This document shows positions 8,794-16,072 of a stretch of DNA of 64,000 nucleotides, one piece after another. The stretch is from the NCBI RefSeq assembly GCF_008693005.1, contig NZ_VXKE01000014.1, positions 114,122 through 178,121 on the forward strand. The letters are read 5' to 3'. The notes beneath the pieces are model-generated. The model searched no databases. It saw only the letters and a list, made by a program, of their open reading frames with translations, and was not told the DNA's origin. Made by a program: the position numbers and the translations under genes. The DNA comes from Helicobacter canis (GTDB lineage Bacteria; Campylobacterota; Campylobacteria; Campylobacterales; Helicobacteraceae). The stretch's first letter is position 1; every line of letters begins with the position of its first letter.

Positions 8794-10275
8794 ATGGCTT
8801 GTGTTTTACAAATTGGTGCAGGTGGGGTTGGAGGCGTAGTAGCGCATAAAATGGCGAGCAATCGTGGGAGTTTTACTCGCATTATCTTAGCTTCTCGCAC
8901 ACTTAGCAAATGTCAAGCAATAGCAGATTCTATTAGAGAAAAGGGCTTAGGTGAGATTGAGATAGATTCTGTCGATGCAGATAGCGTAGAATCTGTGGTG
9001 GCTTTGATTGAAAAATACCGCCCAAAACTCGTGGTAAATGTCGCGCTGCCTTACCAAGATTTAAGCATTATGGAAGCTTGCCTACGCACAAAAACGCATT
9101 ATTTAGACACGGCAAACTATGAGCATCCAGACTCCGCGCATTTTGAGTATAAAGAGCAGTGGGCGTATGATACACGCTATAAACAAGCAGGGATTTTTGC
9201 TTTGCTTGGCAGCGGGTTTGACCCGGGCGTTACAAATGTATTTTGTGCTTACGCACAGAAGCATTATTTTGATGAGATTCATAGCATTGATATTTTGGAT
9301 TGTAATGCAGGGGATCACGGCTATGCGTTTGCTACGAACTTTAACCCTGAAATTAATCTAAGGGAAGTGAGTTCAAAGGCGAGATATTGGACGAAAGACA
9401 TTAGGGATTCTAATACAGAATCTAATAGCCTTGTTTCACAAGCTGACTTAGCCTTGAATCCGGATTTAAAGCAAGATACTATTTATCGTAAGTTTGAGCG
9501 AGAAGAGAAGCATTTTACTCTAGATTCTAATACGCAGGATTTGAAAGTAGAATCTTACTTTAATGGGCAGTGGCGAGACATTGCCCCTTTAGCCTTGATG
9601 AAAGAGTGGGATTACCCAGAAGTTGGCGCGAAAAATAGCTATTTGCTTTACCACGAAGAGTTAGAATCGCTTATCCGCAATATCAAAGGTTTGCGGAAAA
9701 TCCGCTTTTTTATGACTTTTGGCGAGAGCTATCTTACACATATGAAATGTTTGGAGAATATCGGCTTTTTACGCATTGATGAAGTGGCACACAAGGGCGG
9801 CAAAATCGTGCCCATTGAAGTGCTAAAGACGCTTCTGCCAGACCCAGCAAGTCTAGCAAGTCGCACAAAGGGGCAAACGCACATTGGCTGCTATATGAAG
9901 GGCGTGAAAGATGGGAAAGAGCGCACGATTTATATTTATAATATTTGCGACCACGAGGCTTGCTACAAGGAAGTTAATGCGCAAGGTGTGAGCTATACCA
10001 CAGGTGTGCCAGCGATGATTGGAGCAAAGCTGATATGTGAAGATAAATGGGGGCTAAACCAGCCAAAAACACCAAACAACGCAGATAATGGTGATATGCC
10101 AAAGGGCGGGGAGCATCAAGGCATAGATTCTAGTAGTGGTAGTGGTGTGTGGAATATGGAGCAAAACGACCCCGACCCCTTTATGCACGAACTCAACAAA
10201 CAAGGACTCCCATACATCGTCTGCGAGATAGAATCTAATGGCAATTTAAAAGTGCTAGAAGATGGGAGAAAATAG
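8794..10275 (+). CDS. Saccharopine dehydrogenase-family protein, probable carboxynorspermidine dehydrogenase
   Basis: The start is the ATG at 8794 with an AAAGGAG site, not the upstream frame that overlaps dnaE. The N-terminus ACVLQIGAGGVGGVVAHKMA is a Rossmann NAD(P) site, and LGSGFDPGVTNVFCAYAQKH is the conserved second motif. In related species this enzyme condenses aspartate semialdehyde with a diamine to give carboxy(nor)spermidine, which NspC then decarboxylates. No nspC gene is nearby. At 493 residues it is about 90 longer than usual. The excess is in two hydrophilic inserts, one near residues 205-265 (DSNTESNSLVSQADL...) and one near 430-465 (NNADNGDMPKGGEHQGIDSS). Both contain the AGAATCT/AGATTCT word. 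Function is inferred from family. Confidence 0.75.
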   Translation: MACVLQIGAGGVGGVVAHKMASNRGSFTRIILASRTLSKCQAIADSIREKGLGEIEIDSVDADSVESVVALIEKYRPKLVVNVALPYQDLSIMEACLRTKTHYLDTANYEHPDSAHFEYKEQWAYDTRYKQAGIFALLGSGFDPGVTNVFCAYAQKHYFDEIHSIDILDCNAGDHGYAFATNFNPEINLREVSSKARYWTKDIRDSNTESNSLVSQADLALNPDLKQDTIYRKFEREEKHFTLDSNTQDLKVESYFNGQWRDIAPLALMKEWDYPEVGAKNSYLLYHEELESLIRNIKGLRKIRFFMTFGESYLTHMKCLENIGFLRIDEVAHKGGKIVPIEVLKTLLPDPASLASRTKGQTHIGCYMKGVKDGKERTIYIYNICDHEACYKEVNAQGVSYTTGVPAMIGAKLICEDKWGLNQPKTPNNADNGDMPKGGEHQGIDSSSGSGVWNMEQNDPDPFMHELNKQGLPYIVCEIESNGNLKVLEDGRK

Positions 10276-10368
10276 AGATTTGCAATACAAAATAAATCGC
10301 TTAAGCAAGATATGGGGAAGTTTTACTAAGCTTTATAGCAAAAGCACATAAAAACACAAAGGCAAACA

Positions 10369-13296
10369 ATGGACTACAAAAAAGCATTTTATAGCAAATT
10401 AGAGGAATGTTATCTCGGTGCAAAGATAAAAGCCTATGAAAGGGCTAATACACCACAAAATACGCAAAGCAGCACAAGCAACGCACAAAGCGGTTTTAGC
10501 AATCTTTTAAGCATAAAAGAGCAGTATTTTTCCCACATAAAAACCTACCTAGATTCTGCTATCCCAAATGATGATTTTAACTCACACGATATTTACAACA
10601 AGCTTTACACCTTTTTTGAAAGTTATCTTAATGATACAGGCACACCATTTTTCCACGATACGCCGCTGTATAAAAACATTTATGCAAAAGTCTATACCAA
10701 TTCCAAAGATACAAGCCTTTTTTATAAAACAAAAGATTTATACTATGTCAAAAGTGATACGCTTTATACTAGCCTTACTTTAAGCGATGAAAATGAGCTA
10801 GCCCAAATCTACTTTGATACAAGTGAATACACGCAAAATGCTGATAATACCAAGCGAAAGCTTATATTCAAACTTGATAAAATCGAGCAAACAGGCACAG
10901 ATACACAAGATTCTATACCCATCATTTATATCAAGGTTTTAAGTCAAAAGGATTTATTCCCCGATCTTAATGCTGTGTTTAAAGAAAATAGCAACGAATT
11001 GAGCGAAGATTTTATAAAATCCCTAAAAGCACATAAAATCCCCCTAGATGAAGCACACATAAAAAAGCTTTTTACAAGCTATAAAAAGCAAAATGAAGTA
11101 GATTTTTTTATCCACAAAAATGCAAGGGCGTTTTTACAAGAGCAGTTTGACTTGTGGTTTTATCATTATCTTTATAAAGACAGCGAGTTTCAAGAATGGA
11201 GTGTAAAATCCATATCACATTTACAAAGGATTCGCAATATCGCCTTAGAAATAATAGGGCTTATAGGCGATTTTGAAGATGAGCTAAAGGCTGTGTGGTT
11301 AAAGCCTAAGTTTGCGAAAAAAGTAAATTATGTCTTTAGCCTTGATTTGATTTTAAGGCATTCAGTATTGAGTGATAAATCAGGGAGTGCTTCGCCTTGT
11401 TCACTGCAACGCACGCTTAGTGCGTCTCATTCGCAAGACTTGCACAACCCTAATTTCTCATCTCAATCCTTAGAATGCCAAGATTCTAATAAAACTCAAT
11501 CGCAAAATACTGCACTTTTAGATTCTATATGCAAAGACAAAGGCTTTGAAAAGCAAATCAAAGAATGGCAGGATTTAGGGCTTATTGATGAGAGTTTTCA
11601 AGCACAAAATATAAGCGAAAAAATATTGAGTGATGACAAATATAAATTCCTACCCATTGATACAAAGCATTTTAGCAAAGAGGTAAAATACAAGATTCTA
11701 AGTGTGTTTGATGATATAGAATCTATCCTTAATGGTGAGCTAATAAAAGCAGATAATTTTCAAGCACTAAACTCCCTAATGCCAAAATATCAAAACAAAG
11801 TGGATTTAATCTATATTGACCCGCCTTACAACACGAGCAACAACGATTTTGTTTATATGGATAAATTTAATCACGCATCGTGGCTTTCAATGATAGCTAA
11901 TCGCTTGGAATTAGCAAGGGAATTTTTAAAGGATAGTGGAAGCATTTTTATAAGCATAGATGATAACGAACAAGCAAGGCTTAAAATTTTATGTGATGAG
12001 GTATTTGGGGAAGATAATTTTGTAGCAGATTTTGTGTGGCAGGGAAAATATACAACTTCTAATGATGCTAAGTATGCTTCAAACCAAAATGAAAGTATTT
12101 TTTGTTTTGCCAAAGCTGCTAATAATTTTACTTTTAATCTTTTAGCTAGAACAGAAACTATGAATTCTGCGTATAAAAATCCCGATAATGATCCAAAAGG
12201 TGCGTGGAAACCTACGCCCTTACACGCCAAGAGTGGTAGTGAAAATAATCTCTACACTATTACATTTCCTAATGGAACTTCTTGGAATGCTCCAAAAGGT
12301 AGGTATCCTAGATATTCTAAAGAAAGATTGATGGAAATTTATCTTGAAAATGGACTTTATTTTAATAAAAATGGCGGTATTGATAAAAAAACTTATTTAA
12401 GTGAAGTAAAGCAAGGTAAAACAATAGGAACTTTTTGGAGCTATAAAGAAGTTGGTAGCACACACGAGGGTAATGAGGATTTAGCTTCCATATTAGATAA
12501 AGGATTATTTGATAATCCAAAACCCGAAAAGCTATTAAAAAGAATTTGTGAAATAGTTAGCAATGAAGATTCCATAGTTTTAGACTTCTTTGCAGGAAGT
12601 GGGACTACACTAGCTGCCGCACAAAAGCTAGGGCGTAAATGGCTTGGCGTGGAAATGGGAGAGCATTTTTATAAAGTCATACTCCCACGCCTTAAAAAAG
12701 TCATAGGGGGATTTCAAAGTGGGATTAGCAAAGAATGCGACTATCAAGGCAGCGGAGCATTTAGATACTACGAGCTAGAATCCTATGAAGAAGCATTAAA
12801 AGAATGTGAATATGTGCTTATGGATTCTGAATATACTAAGCCTTTTTCTTGTCATACCAAAGCCCCCTCCACTTGTCATACTGAAGCGTTAGCTGAAGTA
12901 TCTAAAAATATAGAATCTAAAAGAGATATTTCGGCTTCGCCTCAATATGACAAAGAAGCACAATGCACAGCAATCTGTAAAGATAGTCAAAGCATTTACC
13001 CTGCTAAAGATTATCAAAAAGCACAAAAAATCATTGATTACAGAAAATCCCGCAAACTCATTAAAAAGCTGAATAAGGGCGAAACAATCACGCTAGATAT
13101 GAGTGGATATAGAAAGGAATTTGATTTGTTTCACACTTTGGCAAATTTGCAAGGGCTAAAAATCAAGCGATTATTTTTAGATTCTAAAGGTATAGAATCT
13201 TGTGAGTTTGATAATGGCGATATTGTATCACTAGACCAAATTGACTTACATACATACCCAAAACTTAAAAATCTTTTGTGGTGGGAGAAATTGTGA
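10369..13296 (+). CDS. mod: Type III restriction-modification DNA adenine methyltransferase (Mod)
   Basis: The catalytic motif DPPY (residues 484-487, in LIYIDPPYNTSNNDF) precedes the AdoMet motif DFFAGSGTTLAAA (about 739-750). This is the beta-class order of Mod proteins, and the recognition domain should lie between them (about 520-730). Mod marks the recognition site and also guides Res. The protein has 975 residues against roughly 600-650 for many Mods; the excess is an N-terminal domain of about 480 residues plus two in-frame palindromic repeats, at 11367-11467 and 12875-12951. The gene ends ATGA, shared with the start of the next gene. The recognition-domain region is AT-rich, consistent with domain exchange. 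Confidence 0.88.
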   Translation: MDYKKAFYSKLEECYLGAKIKAYERANTPQNTQSSTSNAQSGFSNLLSIKEQYFSHIKTYLDSAIPNDDFNSHDIYNKLYTFFESYLNDTGTPFFHDTPLYKNIYAKVYTNSKDTSLFYKTKDLYYVKSDTLYTSLTLSDENELAQIYFDTSEYTQNADNTKRKLIFKLDKIEQTGTDTQDSIPIIYIKVLSQKDLFPDLNAVFKENSNELSEDFIKSLKAHKIPLDEAHIKKLFTSYKKQNEVDFFIHKNARAFLQEQFDLWFYHYLYKDSEFQEWSVKSISHLQRIRNIALEIIGLIGDFEDELKAVWLKPKFAKKVNYVFSLDLILRHSVLSDKSGSASPCSLQRTLSASHSQDLHNPNFSSQSLECQDSNKTQSQNTALLDSICKDKGFEKQIKEWQDLGLIDESFQAQNISEKILSDDKYKFLPIDTKHFSKEVKYKILSVFDDIESILNGELIKADNFQALNSLMPKYQNKVDLIYIDPPYNTSNNDFVYMDKFNHASWLSMIANRLELAREFLKDSGSIFISIDDNEQARLKILCDEVFGEDNFVADFVWQGKYTTSNDAKYASNQNESIFCFAKAANNFTFNLLARTETMNSAYKNPDNDPKGAWKPTPLHAKSGSENNLYTITFPNGTSWNAPKGRYPRYSKERLMEIYLENGLYFNKNGGIDKKTYLSEVKQGKTIGTFWSYKEVGSTHEGNEDLASILDKGLFDNPKPEKLLKRICEIVSNEDSIVLDFFAGSGTTLAAAQKLGRKWLGVEMGEHFYKVILPRLKKVIGGFQSGISKECDYQGSGAFRYYELESYEEALKECEYVLMDSEYTKPFSCHTKAPSTCHTEALAEVSKNIESKRDISASPQYDKEAQCTAICKDSQSIYPAKDYQKAQKIIDYRKSRKLIKKLNKGETITLDMSGYRKEFDLFHTLANLQGLKIKRLFLDSKGIESCEFDNGDIVSLDQIDLHTYPKLKNLLWWEKL
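11367..11467. repeat. Palindromic repeat inserted in frame in mod (copy 1)
   Basis: The outer arms ATTGAGTGATAAATCAGGGA and the reverse complement of CCTAATTTCTCATCTCAAT pair with mismatches. An inner hairpin CGCAC-gctta-GTGCG sits at 11410-11424. The translation (LSDKSGSASPCSLQRTLSAS...) looks low-complexity and interrupts the N-terminal domain of Mod, so an insertion that keeps the frame is likely. Confidence 0.6.
12875..12951. repeat. Palindromic repeat inserted in frame in mod (copy 2)
   Basis: GTCATACTGAAGCG...GAAGTATC and GATATTTCGGCTTCGCCTCAATATGAC are complementary over about 27 bases with a few mismatches and can fold into a long hairpin. The loop holds an AGAATCT word. It encodes CHTEALAEVSKNIESKRDI, a sequence with no role in methyltransferases. 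It lies after motif I, near the Mod C-terminus. Confidence 0.7.
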
Positions 13297-15062
13297 TGAA
13301 AATAAATATACCAGAGGTTGTAGATCAATTAAAAAATGTCAAGCTTGAGAATGTGATATTTGAATTAATAGTAAATGCAATGCAAGCAAATGCCACATAT
13401 ATTGAGCTTAAAATTATAGCCTCCAGCTTAGACAATAAAAACATAACTCCCTATGTAGATAAAATTGAAGTGATTGATAATGGTGATGGCTTTAATGAGG
13501 AAAATTTGAAGTCTTTTGGAGAATATCGTAGTAATTATAAAAAATCATTAGGCTGTAAGGGTATAGGAAGATTTATATATCTTAAACTTTTTAAAAGCGT
13601 AAAGGTTGTAAGTAAAAATAAAGAATTTGATTTTACCTATAATGGTATGACGGAGCCTAAGGAGCAAGATTTTTTTGATAAAACTAAAGTGATTTTATCA
13701 AATCCAAAAGATATTTTTTCGGTTGATTTTTCTAAGATTAAAAAACAAATTAAAGAGCATTTTCTGGCTTATTTTAAGATAGAAAACAAGGATATTAAAA
13801 TAGATATTTATAGAAACGATGAATGTGTAGATAGTGTTAAGAGTATTGAAATACCAGATTTTGAAAAGAAAGAATTTAAAATTAAAAATTATTCTTTTAG
13901 CATATCATATATTTTTGGGGAAAGTGATTTTAGAAATGAAGGATTTTATGTTGCAAATAATAGGGTTGTTATAAAAAATTCAGATTTAAACCAAGAAAGT
14001 AAATATAATTTGCCAAAAGAAAAAGATTTAAGAATATTTTATATTTTAGAATCCGATTTTTTTGATAAAAATGTTAATGATGAAAGAAATGAATTGCAAA
14101 TTTATCCCAAACGAAAAAATTCGCTTGAATTTGAGGATTTGAGTTGGAATGATATACACGATGAATTAGAAAATCAGCTCAAAGCAATTTATGTGGAACA
14201 TAATTTTGATGTAGAAAATACAATTAAAGAAAATAGAAAAAAATCAATTAAAGAATCACCTTATCTCGGAGTATATTTTGAAAATAGGAATGAATTAAAT
14301 GTAAATGATATGTTAGAAAATGCAAAAAAAGAATTTAATGATGATAAGGATTTTTTAAGAGATGATAATAATAAGGTAAAAACAAATTATGAAGCTAAAT
14401 TAGCTAAAGTAACACAAACGGAATTGGCTGAATATGTGTTTGATAGGGATAAATTAATCCAAAAATTAAAAAACTCTGTTGATAAAGGGAGTGTAGAAGC
14501 TGAAATCCATAATTTATTTATGCCTAAAAAAACATTTGATGATAAAAAAAACTATAGAACTAATAATGTTTGGTTATTTGATGATAGATTTATGTGCTAT
14601 GATAAAATTTTTAGCGACATACAGATTAAAGATATTTTTCCAGAGCTGCATAAAAACATAGAAAGACCTGATTTATTAAGTATCATTTCAAATACTTATG
14701 AAAAAGAGAAAATTACTGATATTCTATTGATAGAATTTAAAAAGCCAGAAAATGATAGGGATTATTTTCCAAAAGCAAAGCGTCAGATATTAAGCTATGC
14801 TTCCTATATCAATGAGGCATATGCACAAAAGGGTTTAAGAATTTGGGCTTACGGTTTTTTAAAGTTCAGTGAAGAAATATTGAGAGATCTTATCAATGAT
14901 GATTACAATCAGATATACACAAGCACCAACTTTCCTATTTGTTACAAATATAATCAGGCTAATAATACGATAGTTAATTTTATGGATTATAGTTCTTTAA
15001 TTTACGATGCGGAAAATAGAAATCAGTTATTTTTAGATATTTTAAGAGGAAAATATTTATGA
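13296..15062 (+). CDS. GHKL ATPase with PD-(D/E)XK-like nuclease C-terminus, inside the restriction-modification operon
   Basis: The ATG at 13296 overlaps the mod stop (ATGA), giving 588 residues. The N-terminus has the three GHKL ATP-binding motifs: ELIVNAMQANA (E23-N27), IDNGDGF (D61-G65) and GCKGIGRF (86-93). The C-terminus has a candidate nuclease core, ERPDLLSI (P458-D459) followed by DILLIEFKKP (E480, K482), with a preceding acidic segment EAEIHNLF near 401. This matches the PD-(D/E)XK pattern of Shedu/DUF4263-like and restriction nucleases. The middle is lysine-rich and unassigned. The gene is strikingly AT-rich and has no AGAATCT word, unlike its neighbours, so it was probably acquired separately. 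An ATP-gated nuclease role in defence is inference. Confidence 0.75.
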   Translation: MKINIPEVVDQLKNVKLENVIFELIVNAMQANATYIELKIIASSLDNKNITPYVDKIEVIDNGDGFNEENLKSFGEYRSNYKKSLGCKGIGRFIYLKLFKSVKVVSKNKEFDFTYNGMTEPKEQDFFDKTKVILSNPKDIFSVDFSKIKKQIKEHFLAYFKIENKDIKIDIYRNDECVDSVKSIEIPDFEKKEFKIKNYSFSISYIFGESDFRNEGFYVANNRVVIKNSDLNQESKYNLPKEKDLRIFYILESDFFDKNVNDERNELQIYPKRKNSLEFEDLSWNDIHDELENQLKAIYVEHNFDVENTIKENRKKSIKESPYLGVYFENRNELNVNDMLENAKKEFNDDKDFLRDDNNKVKTNYEAKLAKVTQTELAEYVFDRDKLIQKLKNSVDKGSVEAEIHNLFMPKKTFDDKKNYRTNNVWLFDDRFMCYDKIFSDIQIKDIFPELHKNIERPDLLSIISNTYEKEKITDILLIEFKKPENDRDYFPKAKRQILSYASYINEAYAQKGLRIWAYGFLKFSEEILRDLINDDYNQIYTSTNFPICYKYNQANNTIVNFMDYSSLIYDAENRNQLFLDILRGKYL

Positions 15063-16072
15063 CAACTAATATGCCAAATATCTTTCTCTACACCACACAA
15101 GATAAAAAAATAAAAGTAGAGCTATATGATCTTGGGGAGAGTGTATTTTTAGCCCAAGATTCTATGGCAAAACTTTTTGACACCTCAAAATCTAGTATAA
15201 GCGAACATATCACAAATATCCTAAAAGATGGGGAATTGCAGGCAAATTCAGTTATTCGGGAAATCCGAACAACTGCTAGTGATGGTAAATCATACAAAGT
15301 GAAATTTTATGCCTTAGAGATGATTTTGGCTGTGGGCTTTCGTGTCCGTAGTAAAAGGGGAGTGCAGTTTAGAATCTGGGCAAATGAGCATTTAAAAACC
15401 TATTTACAAAAGGGCTTTTTAATAGATAGCGATAGACTTAAGAATCCAAATGGCAGAAGCGATTACTTTGATGAGCTGTTAGAGCAGATTAGGGATATAA
15501 GGGCGAGTGAAAAAAGGTTTTATCAAAAAGTGCGAGAGCTTTTTGCTTTGAGTGTAGATTATGATTCTAGCGATAAGGCAACGCAAATGTTTTTCGCACA
15601 AACGCAAAACAAGCTTTTATACGCTATCACGCACAAAACTGCCGCAGAGCTGATTTGTGAGAGAGCAAACGCAAAAAAGCTGAATATGGGGCTTACAAGC
15701 TGGAAAGGTAGCGTTGTGCGTAAGGGCGATGTGATTGTGGCGAAAAATTATCTAAAAAAAGAGGAGCTAGATAGTTTAAATCGTTTGGTTAATGTGTTTT
15801 TAGAATCCGCAGAACTTAGAGTGAAAGATAAGCAAACTTTGACTATGGACTTTTGGAGGCAAAATGTGGATTCTTTGCTCACCTTTCAAGGAATGCAAAT
15901 TTTAAAAGATAATGGCAGTATCTCTAACACACAAATGGAGCAAACCGCTTATAAACAATATGAGCTATTTGCCACACAGCGCAAAAAGGAAGCGTTGCTA
16001 AAGGCAGAACAAGAAGATGAAGAGATATTAGAATCTACCTATAAAACACTTAACGCGAGAGCAGGAAAATGA
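15059..16072 (+). CDS. rhuM: RhuM family protein
   Basis: The gene starts in an ATGA overlap with the GHKL gene and ends in another with res. The 337 residues follow the RhuM family: an N-terminal DNA-binding-like segment (FLAQDSMAKLFDTSKSSISEHITNIL), then FYALEMILAVGFRVRSKRGVQFRIWAN and the C-terminal YLKKEELDSLNRLVNVFLESAE region. RhuM was named from a Salmonella pathogenicity island, and homologues are often found inside restriction-modification loci of Campylobacterota. Its biochemical role is unknown; a regulatory or antitoxin-like role in the operon would be inference. Codon use is closer to mod and res than to the GHKL gene. Confidence 0.85.
   Translation: MTTNMPNIFLYTTQDKKIKVELYDLGESVFLAQDSMAKLFDTSKSSISEHITNILKDGELQANSVIREIRTTASDGKSYKVKFYALEMILAVGFRVRSKRGVQFRIWANEHLKTYLQKGFLIDSDRLKNPNGRSDYFDELLEQIRDIRASEKRFYQKVRELFALSVDYDSSDKATQMFFAQTQNKLLYAITHKTAAELICERANAKKLNMGLTSWKGSVVRKGDVIVAKNYLKKEELDSLNRLVNVFLESAELRVKDKQTLTMDFWRQNVDSLLTFQGMQILKDNGSISNTQMEQTAYKQYELFATQRKKEALLKAEQEDEEILESTYKTLNARAGK

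Noticed and set aside
11367..12951. CRISPR array or transposon ends in mod
   Set aside because: The two palindromes differ, are 1.4 kb apart, have no spacers or transposase, and keep the reading frame.
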